Shown: one piece after another, positions 18,115-27,214 of the stretch
How the letters are laid out: every line of letters starts with the position of its first letter
How positions within the stretch are numbered: position 1 is the stretch's first letter
Source of the DNA: Mixta hanseatica
Lineage (GTDB): Bacteria > Pseudomonadota > Gammaproteobacteria > Enterobacterales > Enterobacteriaceae
Reading direction: 5' to 3'
Assembly: GCF_023517775.1 (NCBI RefSeq)
Contig: NZ_CP082904.1
Span: 2,604,001-2,668,000, forward strand
DNA: 64,000 bases
Program-made: the position numbers and the translations under genes
The notes under the pieces: model-generated
The model's input: only the letters and a program-made list of their open reading frames with translations
Told to the model about the DNA's origin: nothing
Databases searched by the model: none

Positions 18115-19182
18115 CTAACGCATTGTCTGATGAATGTCGCCTAACGCCGCAATCTCCTGCTCGCTGTAACCGGCCTGTTGCAGCGGCTGCAGCACGTCAG
18201 CGGCGAGATCCGGCACGTAGCCGATCAGCACTTCGCCGTTATCACGTAATGTGACTTCATCCAGCGCGGCAGGCAGCAGCAGCGATTCGGCGCGTCCTAC
18301 ATTAACGCTGACGCCGTTTGCCTCAACCGTAAACGGCTCGCCCAGATTGGAAAGGATGCGTGCGCTGTTGAAGCTAAAGCGCTGCGGCTGGCTGAACTGC
18401 CAGCGTTCCAGGGCAAAATAAGGTCCGGCACAGCAAAAGATCCGGATTAAATCCGCTTCTTTTAACGTCAGCCCAGCCTGTGGCGTGCAACGCAGTTCAG
18501 GACGCAGCTCCTGTAACAGCGCATCGATATTTTTCTCCCACTCTTCCTGAGTCAGGCGCGAACCATCCTCCATTTTCCAGGGCATGGCGTGCTGCTGGAT
18601 ATTGGAGGTTTGTTCGATTTCATAAATCAGCGTGTCGGGACCAAAGCTGTGCAGCATGCCGCCTGGCACGTAAAAGGTATCGCCCGCTTTTACCGGCACT
18701 CGGTACATCACCGCATCATAATCTTCCGCCAGCAGCGCCGCTTTCAGCTGGGCGTTATCCACACCATCGCGTACGCCCAACAGGCAGGTGGCATCCGGCG
18801 CCGCCCAGAGAATATGCCAGGCTTCGGTTTTACCGTTTGGCTGCTGTTCAAGCTGCTGCGCCAGTGGGTCATTAGCGTGCAGGTGAACCGGCAGCATACC
18901 GGTTCCATCAATAAATTTGCTCAGCAGCGGGAAATGCGGGCCTCGCCAGCCGGGCGCAACCATCTCATCAGGGTAGCGCTCGGTCAGTTCACGCAGGCTG
19001 GTGCCCGCCAGTTCGCCATTGGTTACCGAGGCGATCATGCCGTCTACATCGCTGATTTCCCAGGTTTCCGCTACGCGCGTATCAGGCAGCCCCGCTTTTC
19101 CCAGCTGTTGCTTAATACGCTGGCCGCCAAAAATATGCGTGGCCAACGGCGTGGTCAGCTTTAAAGGATAAGCTTTCATCAT
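18115..19182 (-). CDS. class I mannose-6-phosphate isomerase-like protein
   Basis: A 355-residue cupin enzyme of the type I phosphomannose isomerase family: FGGQRIKQQLGK, ETWEISDVDG, LPVHLHANDPLAQQLE and NGKTEAWHIL supply the zinc-binding His and Glu residues. This is the shorter ManA type rather than the E. coli ManA with the YxDxNHKPE signature, so it may act on another sugar phosphate. The start is one of two adjacent ATGs after AAGGGGGA. It sits between a short-chain dehydrogenase gene and a hydrolase gene with gaps of 16 and 8 bases. Confidence 0.8.
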   Translation of the reverse strand: MMKAYPLKLTTPLATHIFGGQRIKQQLGKAGLPDTRVAETWEISDVDGMIASVTNGELAGTSLRELTERYPDEMVAPGWRGPHFPLLSKFIDGTGMLPVHLHANDPLAQQLEQQPNGKTEAWHILWAAPDATCLLGVRDGVDNAQLKAALLAEDYDAVMYRVPVKAGDTFYVPGGMLHSFGPDTLIYEIEQTSNIQQHAMPWKMEDGSRLTQEEWEKNIDALLQELRPELRCTPQAGLTLKEADLIRIFCCAGPYFALERWQFSQPQRFSFNSARILSNLGEPFTVEANGVSVNVGRAESLLLPAALDEVTLRDNGEVLIGYVPDLAADVLQPLQQAGYSEQEIAALGDIHQTMR

Positions 19183-19198
19183 TCCCCCTTCCGCAAGG

Positions 19199-20056
19199 TT
19201 AGATAACCGCGACGCCACCGGTAACGGCGATGGTTGCGCCAGAGATATAGCTTGCTTCATCGCTGGCGAGCATCACGTAGGTCGGCGCCAGTTCGGCAGG
19301 CTGCCCCATACGCTGTAGTGGCACTTCTCCACCGAAACTTTCCACCTGTTCAGGCGGCATCGTTGCCGGGATCAGCGGCGTCCAGATGGGACCCGGCGCC
19401 ACGGCGTTGGCGCGAATACCTTTATCTGCCAGTAGCGCGGCCAGACTACCGGAGAAGTTAACAATTGCCGCCTTGGTGGCGGAATAGGCCAGCAGCTTCG
19501 GCTTCGGCTGATCGGCATTCACCGATGCGGTATTAATAATCGAACCGCCGGAAGGCATATGCGGCACCGCCGCTTTGCAGATGTAAAACATCGCGTAGAG
19601 ATTGGTTTTCATGGTGCGATCGAATTCTTCATCGCTGATTTCATCCAGCGCGTTGCGCGTCATCTGAAACGCTGCGTTATTCACCACGATATCAATTTTG
19701 CCGAAGCGTTCCGCCGCCTGCGCCACAATGCTGCGGCAGTGGTCGGCCTGAGTGATATCGCCGGCAATCAGCAGCGCTTTCTGTCCCGCTTCTTCAACCA
19801 GCTTCGCCGTATCTTTCGCGTCATCATGCTCATCCAGATAAGAGATCACCACGTCTGCGCCTTCACGGGCATAGGCGATGGCAACAGCACGGCCAATGCC
19901 GGAATCCCCTCCGGTAACGATCGCTGTTTTACCTTGCAGACGGCCAGAGCCTTGATAGCTGGTTTCACCATGATCGGGTTTCGGCTGCATTTGCAGGAAG
20001 CTGCCGGGCCAGTTTTGCTGTTGTGCCTGCTGCGGATGTTGTGGACGGTTTGTCAT
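19199..20056 (-). CDS. short-chain dehydrogenase/reductase (YghA-like)
   Basis: A 285-residue classical SDR with an N-terminal extension rich in Q and P, as in the glucose/ribitol dehydrogenase and YghA group. The cofactor motif is TGGDSGIG near residue 49. NNAA, the catalytic serine (NTASVN) and YSATK are all present. The C-terminus ends in GGVAVI. The preferred cofactor and substrate cannot be read off. It is the first gene of an operon with the isomerase and hydrolase. Confidence 0.88.
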   Translation of the reverse strand: MTNRPQHPQQAQQQNWPGSFLQMQPKPDHGETSYQGSGRLQGKTAIVTGGDSGIGRAVAIAYAREGADVVISYLDEHDDAKDTAKLVEEAGQKALLIAGDITQADHCRSIVAQAAERFGKIDIVVNNAAFQMTRNALDEISDEEFDRTMKTNLYAMFYICKAAVPHMPSGGSIINTASVNADQPKPKLLAYSATKAAIVNFSGSLAALLADKGIRANAVAPGPIWTPLIPATMPPEQVESFGGEVPLQRMGQPAELAPTYVMLASDEASYISGATIAVTGGVAVI

Positions 20057-20340
20057 ACGTTTTCTCCTTTGATGAAAAGCAACGTTGCCTGATAAAAACA
20101 GGCCTTTTTGCCTGCGGAAAATGGCGCTGAATCGTTACCGGTAACCAGCAATAAGTGTAGCAGCCGTCACAAAAACGCAAGGGCTATTCCCCAACGTAAC
20201 AGTTTGAAGAGAAAACTATTTTATACGTAATAATGTGAAGTGTTCGGTGATAACGGCAGGAATAAAATCAAGAAATAGATGCGGATTACAGGTGAGCATC
20301 GTTATGTACAGAACGTTATCACTACCAAATGGGGATGAGC
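20057..20340. other. intergenic region without recognised gene
   Basis: About 280 AT-rich bases between the dehydrogenase promoter side and the transporter terminator. No open frame with a ribosome site is seen. TTATACGTAATAATGTG near 20221 resembles a promoter-like AT stretch only. Confidence 0.4.
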
Positions 20341-20368
20341 AAAAAGCCCGCGCGGCTACCCGGCGGGC
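20341..20368 (-). terminator. terminator of the MFS gene
   Basis: On the minus strand GCCCGC / GCGGGC closes an 11-base loop and is followed by TTTTT, just after the transporter stop. Confidence 0.75.
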
Positions 20369-20375
20369 AGATTGA

Positions 20376-21650
20376 TTAGCGCAGATAGGTTCTGCTGCGC
20401 CAGAGCGCCGCGCCGCTGAGCAGCGCCATCAGAATCAGATAGTAACCCGGCGCCAGGCTGGATCCGGTCGCCTGAATCAGCAGCGTACAGATCAGCGGCG
20501 CAAAGCCGCCAAACAGGGTGACCGCCACGTTATAGCTTACCGCCATGCCACTGGCGCGCGTCGCCGCCGGGAAAAGATCCGCCATGACTGACGGCACCGC
20601 TGAAAAGTAGATCGATTTCAGAAAGGCCATCCAGCCCACCAGCAGAATCAGGCTCAGCGGTGAGGTATAACTGACCATAAAATGAAAGGCGGGCCAGAGC
20701 GTCAACACCAACAAGAGCAGCGCTCCCCATAACAGCGGCGCACGACCAATTCGTTCGGCCCACAGCCCCATCAGCGGCGTCACCACCGTCAGGATCACCC
20801 CCGCCAGCAGCGTAGCGCTGAACGCGACGCTGCCGGAGAGGTGCAGGCTTTTAGTAGCGTAAGTAGGTATATAGTTAAGCATGTAATTGACCGCCGTTGA
20901 GATCACCATCAGCCCAATCGCCAACAGCATTAGCTCTTTTTGCTGCCCCAATAAGGTTTTCAGCGGCGCGGATGATTTGGCCTGCGGCGTAAAGCTTGCC
21001 GGTTCCGGCACATGCCGCCGAATATAGAGCCCCAGCGGGCCAATCAACAGGCCGAAGGCAAACGGAATACGCCAGCCCCACGCCATCATCTGCGTTTCAC
21101 TAAGCAACTGCGTCAGACCCAGGCCAAACGCCGACGCCATTAACGTGCTGGCGCCCTGGGTGGCGAATTGCCAACTGGCGATAAAGGCTTTCCGTTCCGG
21201 AAAATGCTCTACCAGAAAAGCCGTAGAGCTGCCAAATTCGCCGCCGGCGGAAAAGCCCTGAATCAGACGCGCCACGAGGATCAACAGCGGCGCCGCCAGC
21301 CCAATGGTGGCGTAGCCGGGCATCAGGGTTATCATCGCCCCACCCAGCATCATCAGATTGATCGACAACAGTAGCGCCTTTTTACGCCCGTGTCGGTCGG
21401 CATAGCTGCCTAATACCAGCGCCCCAAGCGGGCGGATCAAAAACGAAACGCCAAAGCTGCCAAAGGTCAGCAACAACGAAACGGAAGCGTCGCTGGTGGG
21501 GAAAAACGCGTGGGCGATATAGCTGGCGAAAAAGCCGTATACCGCAATATCGAACCATTCCAGCGCGTTGCCGATACAGGTGGCAAACAGGGTTTTATGC
21601 AGGCTGGGTTTTACCGCTGCGGAATCATGTACTGCGCTCAGGCTGCTCAT
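20376..21650 (-). CDS. MFS metabolite:H+ symporter (MHS family)
   Basis: A 424-residue transporter with 12 predicted helices of the MHS family (ShiA, ProP, citrate and ketoglutarate symporters). GNALEWFDIAVYGFFA near residue 27, RPLGALVLGSYADRHGRKK near residue 77 (the loop 2-3 motif) and QGFSAGGEFGSS near residue 138 are diagnostic. Its start overlaps the stop of the upstream M20 peptidase gene by four bases, so uptake of a peptide-like or carboxylate substrate followed by hydrolysis is a sensible guess. A divergent LysR gene probably controls both. Confidence 0.85.
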   Translation of the reverse strand: MSSLSAVHDSAAVKPSLHKTLFATCIGNALEWFDIAVYGFFASYIAHAFFPTSDASVSLLLTFGSFGVSFLIRPLGALVLGSYADRHGRKKALLLSINLMMLGGAMITLMPGYATIGLAAPLLILVARLIQGFSAGGEFGSSTAFLVEHFPERKAFIASWQFATQGASTLMASAFGLGLTQLLSETQMMAWGWRIPFAFGLLIGPLGLYIRRHVPEPASFTPQAKSSAPLKTLLGQQKELMLLAIGLMVISTAVNYMLNYIPTYATKSLHLSGSVAFSATLLAGVILTVVTPLMGLWAERIGRAPLLWGALLLLVLTLWPAFHFMVSYTSPLSLILLVGWMAFLKSIYFSAVPSVMADLFPAATRASGMAVSYNVAVTLFGGFAPLICTLLIQATGSSLAPGYYLILMALLSGAALWRSRTYLR

Positions 21651-23068
21651 GATGCTTCCCCCTGCCAGACGCGCCGACGTGCCAGCAAGACATTGCCCTG
21701 CTCCCCCAGATCCCAGAACAGCCGCGTCATTATTTGCAGCCCTTCGCGCGCGATAGATTTCAGCATATGCTCATTCACCCCATGCTGGCCGCAGGCGGGA
21801 TAAGAGTGCGGCACCCACAGCGTAGGCAGACCAAGAATGTCGGAGAATACCTCATTCGGCAGCGAACCGCCGAGGTTGGGCAACAGCGCAGGCTTTTTGC
21901 CGCTGCTCTGCGCCAGGATGCCCAGCGCCCAGTCAACCAGCGGATCGCATGGATCGAGCCGTGTCGCGGGCGATCCGCGCATAAAGCTCACCTCTACGTT
22001 GTTGAAGCCGTGCTGCTGAAGGTGCGCCTGTATATGCGTAACCAGATTTTCCCAGTCTGTGCCGACTACAAAGCGCAGCTGGCAAACGGCGGTGGCGGAG
22101 CCGGGAATGGCATTCATCGGCCGTGCCGGATTGCCGGTCAGCATCGACAACACCTCCAGCGTATTCCAGCCATACAGCCGCTCGGTCGGCGTTAATCCTT
22201 CTTCTCCCCAGCCGGCGTCGATTGTCGGATCGCCTGGCATGCCGCCCACCTCAATATCACTGAGTATCTGGCGTACGCTGTCAGTCAGCGAATCGGGCCT
22301 GAGCGCCGCAACGCGCAGTTGCCCTTGCTGATTGACCAGACAGGCGATAGCGTTAGCCAGCTGGGTTCCGGGATTGCTTAACAGACCGCCCCAGTTGCCG
22401 GAGTGATAGGCGTTATCACGCGCATGGATGGTAAGACGAAAATTAACGCAGCCGCGCGATCCTAAAAACAACGTCGGCCGTTCCGCATTCAGACGCGGGC
22501 CGTCAGAGGCGATAAAAAGATCGGCGCTGAGCAGCTCCGCCTGCTGCTGACAAATCTCCGCCAGCCCTGGCGAGCTGATCTCTTCGCCCATCTCAAAGAG
22601 GATTTTACAGTTAAAGCCCAGCCGGCCGCCGCGGGCATGGAACACCTGCTCCAGCGCCGCCAGGTTGATACAGTGTTGCCCTTTATTATCGGCGCTGCCG
22701 CGTCCGTACCAGCGGTCGCCCTCCTCCTGCAGCTGCCAGGGCGAGAGCCCTTCGCGCCAGTTTTCATCGTCGCCGAAGACCACATCGCCATGCCCGTAGC
22801 AGAGCAGCGTTGGCAATGCGTCATTCTCAATGCGCGTCGCGATCAGGAAAGGACGATGCGCTGCAACCGGATTATCCAGCCGGTGCAGGCTAAAACCCAG
22901 CGCGGTCAGCTGGGGCGCGATCTCCGCATCCAGATAGTGAGCCAACAGTGCGTCGCGATCGTCGCGCTGGCTTTCCGTCATTAGCGCGACCCGGCGCGCC
23001 AACAGCCGTTGAAATTGTCCGCTGTCAAAATAATCGGTCGCGTTTGCCACTGCCTGTTCTGCCGTCAT
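21647..23068 (-). CDS. M20 family metallopeptidase
   Basis: A 473-residue cytosolic amidohydrolase/peptidase. Zinc ligands are seen in CYGHGDVV (His), GRGSADNKGQH (bridging Asp) and FEMGEEISSPG (catalytic and ligand Glu), with a dimerisation (lid) domain in between. Length fits M20 dipeptidase-like members. The four-base overlap with the MHS transporter gene indicates coupled expression. The substrate is unknown: dipeptides or N-acyl amino acids are typical. Confidence 0.88.
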   Translation of the reverse strand: MTAEQAVANATDYFDSGQFQRLLARRVALMTESQRDDRDALLAHYLDAEIAPQLTALGFSLHRLDNPVAAHRPFLIATRIENDALPTLLCYGHGDVVFGDDENWREGLSPWQLQEEGDRWYGRGSADNKGQHCINLAALEQVFHARGGRLGFNCKILFEMGEEISSPGLAEICQQQAELLSADLFIASDGPRLNAERPTLFLGSRGCVNFRLTIHARDNAYHSGNWGGLLSNPGTQLANAIACLVNQQGQLRVAALRPDSLTDSVRQILSDIEVGGMPGDPTIDAGWGEEGLTPTERLYGWNTLEVLSMLTGNPARPMNAIPGSATAVCQLRFVVGTDWENLVTHIQAHLQQHGFNNVEVSFMRGSPATRLDPCDPLVDWALGILAQSSGKKPALLPNLGGSLPNEVFSDILGLPTLWVPHSYPACGQHGVNEHMLKSIAREGLQIMTRLFWDLGEQGNVLLARRRVWQGEAS

Positions 23069-23218
23069 GTTTGCCTGCCATTGTTATTGGTTTTGTCGTT
23101 TTCTTTCGACTTTACCTTTTTCAGGTTTTGCCAAAATTATCAATTTTTAACGCTCGGTTTGCTTTTAAAGCAACGCTATACTGCCCAAAAAAGAGGCACA
23201 TACTATAAGGATGCCAGC

Positions 23219-24121
23219 ATGCTCAGCAGTGAAATACGTTATTTTCTGGCGGTGGCGGCCGCAGGTTCGCTCAGCGCTGCCAGTGAACAGCTGTTTGTCG
23301 CCACTTCCGCTATCAGCAGGCAGATCCAGCGGCTGGAAGCGCAGGTGGGCGCGCCGCTGTTCCGACGCCACGCGCGCGGCATGGTCTTAACCGAAGCGGG
23401 CGAGATCTTTGCGCGCCACGTACGTAAAAGCCTGCTGGATATGGAGTATGCGGTAGCGGAGATCAAAGGGTTAAAGGCGGTGCGCCGCGCCCATATTCGC
23501 ATCGCCTGCACCGACGGACTGGCCTTCAGTCTGCTGCCCCGCCTGTTAGCCGACTTTCGCGCAGCTAATCCGGCGGTGCATTTTTCGCTAAAAGTGACCA
23601 GCAGTCAGAGCGTGGCTGAACAGGTACGCGCCGGTGAATGCGATCTGGCGTTGCAGTTTAGCCTGCATCCGGAGCGTGATGTGGAAGTCATCGCCTCATG
23701 GCCGGCGCCGGTGCTGCTGGTGATGCACCAGACACACCCGCTGGCCAGCAGGCCGATCAATCTGGCCGAGCTGGGCACCTGGCCGCTGGCGCTGCCGGAA
23801 CTGAACACCACGGTGCGCCAGCTGTTCGATCTCTCCTGCCAGATGAGCGGCAGCATCATTGAACCGGTGTTGACCTGCGATAATTTTTCCGCGCTGTATC
23901 ATTTTTTGCGTCACACGTCGCAGGCAATCACCCTGTGCAGCCATTTTACCCTGCTCTACGGCGCTGAAGCCGACGGGCTGATCATGAAATCCACCGGCGT
24001 TGATCAGCTCAGCCAGCGCACGCTACAGCTGCAAACGGTGGCGGGCAGACCACGCAGCGCCGCCCTGAATCTGTTTCTTTCCTTTTTAACCCAACAGTTG
24101 GAAAGCGTAAGCGCCCGCTGA
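23219..24121 (+). CDS. LysR family transcriptional regulator
   Basis: A 300-residue LysR protein from the ATG after AAGGATGCCAGC; a long upstream extension in the same frame overlaps the divergent promoter and is not credible. The N-terminal winged helix-turn-helix is typical (FLAVAAAGSLSAASEQLFVA, then SAISRQIQRLEAQVGAPLF). The rest is the periplasmic-binding-like effector domain. It is divergent from the M20-MHS operon with a 150-base gap, the usual arrangement for a LysR controlling its neighbour. Confidence 0.9.
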   Translation: MLSSEIRYFLAVAAAGSLSAASEQLFVATSAISRQIQRLEAQVGAPLFRRHARGMVLTEAGEIFARHVRKSLLDMEYAVAEIKGLKAVRRAHIRIACTDGLAFSLLPRLLADFRAANPAVHFSLKVTSSQSVAEQVRAGECDLALQFSLHPERDVEVIASWPAPVLLVMHQTHPLASRPINLAELGTWPLALPELNTTVRQLFDLSCQMSGSIIEPVLTCDNFSALYHFLRHTSQAITLCSHFTLLYGAEADGLIMKSTGVDQLSQRTLQLQTVAGRPRSAALNLFLSFLTQQLESVSAR

Positions 24122-24205
24122 TCCGGGCAAAGGAAAGCGCGCCGCGCGCCTTCATCGCTACCGTCTATACTGTGGGTTACGTTGCAAAACCCTAACGGAG
24201 GCATC

Positions 24206-24703
24206 ATGGAAAGTGAAAGCGAGGTTTACACCCGTCCAGAACCGATTGTGGAATTACCCGAAGCGGTATTTAACCGGCTGCGCGGCGAGATCAAGCCGCA
24301 GACGGTGAACGAGGCTGTGCGTCTCTCTACTGTTGATGCCGATGGCTGGCCGCATGCCGCTCAGCTTAGCCTGGGCGAAGTTTTTGCTATAGATCGCCAG
24401 ACATTGCGCGTGGCGCTGTGGCCCGATTCTCATACTACTGAGAATCTGCGGCGCGATGGTCGTCTTTCAGTGGCGCTGGCCTATGATAAAGGCATTATCG
24501 AGATGCGCGGACGCGCGATTCAGATAGCGGAAAATGAGACCGACCTGAATCTGGCGGTATTTGAGATCGATATTGGCAATATTATGGTGCATCGCTCCGA
24601 CTATGCCGAGGTAGCGACCGGCGTTACCTTTAAAATTCACGATCCGGAAAAAGTCGAGGCGCGCTGGAATGCACAGCGCCATATGCTGTCGTCGCTGGAG
24701 TAA
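24206..24703 (+). CDS. pyridoxamine 5'-phosphate oxidase-fold protein
   Basis: A 165-residue FMN-binding split-barrel protein. The family pattern VRLSTVDADGWPHAAQLSLGEVF (about residues 34-56) and LWPDSHTTENLRRDGRLSVAL match the general PPOX family, not PdxH itself. It may be a flavin or F420-type oxidoreductase or a flavin-binding stress protein. The start follows GGAGG. TCTATACT near 24164 could be its -10. A terminator follows immediately. Confidence 0.8.
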   Translation: MESESEVYTRPEPIVELPEAVFNRLRGEIKPQTVNEAVRLSTVDADGWPHAAQLSLGEVFAIDRQTLRVALWPDSHTTENLRRDGRLSVALAYDKGIIEMRGRAIQIAENETDLNLAVFEIDIGNIMVHRSDYAEVATGVTFKIHDPEKVEARWNAQRHMLSSLE

Positions 24704-24728
24704 TCCGTTTACTCTTCATATGTTACAA

Positions 24729-24751
24729 GCCCCGCAGCGCGGGGCTTTTTT
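24729..24751 (+). terminator. terminator after the PPOX gene
   Basis: GCCCCG / CGGGGC stem with a five-base loop followed by TTTTTT. Confidence 0.85.
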
Positions 24752-24770
24752 CCGGCCCCTGACCGCTACG

Positions 24771-26219
24771 CTATTTTTTGCTTAACATCGGCTTTTGATC
24801 GGAAAGCGGACGATATTTTTGCAGCCATTTACCGCTAATCAACCGGCGCCAGAAGAAGATACCGCGCACCAGCCAGTCAAGGAACATCCCCAGCCAGACG
24901 CCCACTACCCCCATTCCCAGCACAATGCCTAACAGATAGCCGGCAACCACGCGCGCGCCCCACATGCTGAGCATGGAAACATACATGGTATAACGCGCAT
25001 CGCGTGCGCCTTTCAGCCCGGCAGGCAACACCCAGGAGGCGGCCCAGATCGGCATACAGGCGGCATTCAGCCATACCAGATGTTTCACCACTTCAATGAC
25101 GTCCGCCTCGTGGGTATAGAAGCGCGCCAGCAGCCCGGCAAACGGCACCGAAAGGGAAGCCAGCACGCACAGGCCAAAAGTGGCCAGCCAGAAAATATGC
25201 TTCAGCTGACGTGTCGCCTGACCAATTTGATTTTTACCCAATCGCGTGCCGACAATGATTGTCGAGGCAGAGCCCAGCGCGTTACCCGGCAGGTTAATCA
25301 GCGAAGCGATAGAGAAGGCGATAAAATTACCGGCGATTTCGCTGGTGCCCATCCCAGCCACAAACACCTGCGTCAACAACTTACCGCCGTTAAACAATAC
25401 CGATTCAATACTGGCTGGCACGCCAATACCCAATACTTCCATCAGGATCTTACTGTTCCAGCGACTGAAATAGCTGCGCAGCGGAATGCGTAATGCCGGA
25501 TTAAAGCCCACCATCAGCACCACAATCACGCCAATGGCGCCGATATAGCGCGTAATAGTCAGTCCCAGACCAGCGCCGATAAAGCCCAGCCCCTCCCAGG
25601 AGAAGCAGCCATAAATCAACATACCGCTGATGACGATATTCAGGATATTCATCCCGCCGTTGATCAGCATCGGGATTTTAGTATTACCCGCCCCGCGCAG
25701 CGCGCCGCTGCCGATCAGCGTAATGGCCGCTGCCGGGTAGCTCCATGCGGACATCTGTAGATAACTCAGCGCCAGCGCTTTTACTTCCGGCGAGGCGCTG
25801 CCCGCAATGCCGTCAATAATCACATGGCCATAGAATTCAATAATGCCCACCAGTATCAGCGCCATGACCGTCATCAGCGCCAGCGATTGCCGGGTAGCCG
25901 CGCGGGCGCGCTCGCCGTCACGCTTGCCGAGGCTGAATGCCACTACTACCGTGGTTCCCAGATCGACCGCCGCGAAAAAGGAGATCACCACCATATTAAA
26001 GCTGTCGGCCAGCCCAACGCCCGCCATCGCCTCTTTCCCCAGCCAGCTGACGAGAAAGGTGCTCAGCACGCCCATCAGCAGTACGCAGAGGTTTTCAATA
26101 AAAATCGGTACCGCCAGCGGCGTAATTTCACGCCAGAACAGCACCCGATAAGAACGCCGTTTGGGATACCACGCCGTGCCCTCAATGGCGCGTCGCAGTT
26201 TGACGAGTAAAGTTTGCAA
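24771..26219 (-). CDS. yeeO: MATE family flavin exporter YeeO
   Basis: A 482-residue, 12-helix MATE transporter matching E. coli YeeO, which exports FMN and FAD. KRRSYRVLFWREITPLAVPIF near the start, GKEAMAGVGLADSFNMV and GALRGAGNTKIP are shared. In E. coli yeeO also lies among tRNA-Asn genes, and here a tRNA-Asn is its upstream neighbour. Transcription is away from the tRNA. Confidence 0.92.
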   Translation of the reverse strand: MQTLLVKLRRAIEGTAWYPKRRSYRVLFWREITPLAVPIFIENLCVLLMGVLSTFLVSWLGKEAMAGVGLADSFNMVVISFFAAVDLGTTVVVAFSLGKRDGERARAATRQSLALMTVMALILVGIIEFYGHVIIDGIAGSASPEVKALALSYLQMSAWSYPAAAITLIGSGALRGAGNTKIPMLINGGMNILNIVISGMLIYGCFSWEGLGFIGAGLGLTITRYIGAIGVIVVLMVGFNPALRIPLRSYFSRWNSKILMEVLGIGVPASIESVLFNGGKLLTQVFVAGMGTSEIAGNFIAFSIASLINLPGNALGSASTIIVGTRLGKNQIGQATRQLKHIFWLATFGLCVLASLSVPFAGLLARFYTHEADVIEVVKHLVWLNAACMPIWAASWVLPAGLKGARDARYTMYVSMLSMWGARVVAGYLLGIVLGMGVVGVWLGMFLDWLVRGIFFWRRLISGKWLQKYRPLSDQKPMLSKK

Positions 26220-26500
26220 GGTCGACCCGATGACTTAATAAAGGTGAGAATAATGATGATGGGCAATGGTTAGCAATTATGCAAAATCTTTCCGGTACGG
26301 TTTAACGCTTTATTACAACTTCGTTTTTTCGCCGTCGCCGCCTCTGCCCGCTCTTTTTGCCTCTGCATAATACGCCAAATATTGCCGCAGGCCAGCGCCT
26401 CGACCGTTGGAAAAAGCGCCAAAAGCGCCAGACTTTGCTGATTATTGCAGCAAACTGTTTATGCTTTCCGCAAACGGTATTGCAGGATGAAAAAAGGGTT
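26220..26500. other. intergenic region between yeeO and tRNA-Asn
   Basis: Holds the yeeO promoter region and about 250 bases with no supported gene. Two short frames on opposite strands lack ribosome sites and recognisable products. Confidence 0.4.
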
Positions 26501-26528
26501 TTGACACCCGGCGGAAAATCAGTAATAT
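26501..26528 (+). promoter_or_regulatory. sigma-70 promoter of tRNA-Asn (second copy)
   Basis: TTGACA and TAATAT with a 16-base spacer, followed by a GC discriminator (GCGCCCC), as at the first copy. Confidence 0.85.
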
Positions 26529-26546
26529 GCGCCCCGTTCACACGAT

Positions 26547-26622
26547 TCCTCTGTAGTTCAGTCGGTAGAACGGCGGACTGTTAATCCGTATGTCACTGGT
26601 TCGAGTCCAGTCAGAGGAGCCA
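26547..26622 (+). tRNA. tRNA-Asn(GTT), second copy
   Basis: Identical over all 76 bases to the copy at 17075. The immediate flanks (CGATTCCTCTG before, ATTTAGAGAAGCCCGCTCAG after) are also shared, so the two arose by duplication of a tRNA-plus-terminator unit. It marks the left edge of the accessory region carrying the toxin and Rhs genes. Confidence 0.98.
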
Positions 26623-26631
26623 GATTTAGAG

Positions 26632-26664
26632 AAGCCCGCTCAGGGAAACCTGAGCGGGCTTTTT
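26632..26664 (+). terminator. terminator of the second tRNA-Asn
   Basis: AAGCCCGCTCAGG-GAAA-CCTGAGCGGGCTT is a perfect long stem followed by TTT; the paired bases differ from the first copy by compensating changes. Confidence 0.9.
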
Positions 26665-26701
26665 GCTGTTGTAATTCTATCAATCACATCAAAAACATCG
26701 G

Positions 26702-26811
26702 CTCAGAATGGTTTGCCAGCTGACCATCACTTCATTCACGATAGCATCAGAAACAGGTCCCAGACGCTTGCTGCTCAAGGCTTCCATCTCAACGGTTCTG
26801 GGCTGCTAACG
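26702..26811 (-). pseudogene. 3' remnant of a second ChpB/PemK-like toxin gene
   Basis: Read on the minus strand this stretch gives QPRTVEMEALSSKRL...SDAIVNEVM...TILS, aligning with the C-terminus of the intact toxin next door (QPRTIDMGARNGKRL...PDAVVNEVL...AILS). The matching stop codon is changed to CGA and an in-frame stop lies just before it. Only about 35 codons are left. It shows that the locus once held two related toxin genes, in tandem or by duplication. Confidence 0.7.
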
Positions 26812-26881
26812 ATGCCTGAGCGCCGGGGCGATCAAAAAACAGCGCAGCGAAAGCGCTACCATCGGTTTAACATAGAAAGCA

Positions 26882-27214
26882 TCAGCTCAGAATGGCTTCC
26901 AGTCGGGCCAGCACTTCATTCACGACAGCGTCGGGTATACGTTCCAGTCGCTTACCGTTCCGGGCTCCCATATCAATGGTTCTGGGCTGATCGCAACGAA
27001 TAACGCCTGTTGTTTTTGTTCCTGCGTCGTCCAGTGAGACGGTAAAACCAGCTGCGCGGGCAAAGTTTCCGCCATTGGTGACGGGAACAACAACGGGTAG
27101 TCGGGTCAGCTTGTTAAACGATGCCTTTGATACGATAAGTACCGGACGTTTTCCGCTTTGCTCGTGGCCGGCAATCGGATCCAGTGAAACGAGCCAGATT
27201 TCCCCTCTGTCCAT
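26882..27214 (-). CDS. ChpB/PemK/MazF-family mRNA interferase toxin
   Basis: A 110-residue type II toxin of the MazF fold. RGEIWLVSLDPIAGHEQSGKRPVLIVS at the start has the conserved arginine and GHEQ-x-x-x-RP loop. PVTNGGNFARAAGFTV and CDQPRTIDMGARNGKRL are typical of ChpB/PemK members. It should cleave mRNA at short ACY-like sites, though the exact sequence cannot be predicted. Its ATG touches the antitoxin stop (TAAATG), so the pair is translationally coupled. Confidence 0.9.
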   Translation of the reverse strand: MDRGEIWLVSLDPIAGHEQSGKRPVLIVSKASFNKLTRLPVVVPVTNGGNFARAAGFTVSLDDAGTKTTGVIRCDQPRTIDMGARNGKRLERIPDAVVNEVLARLEAILS

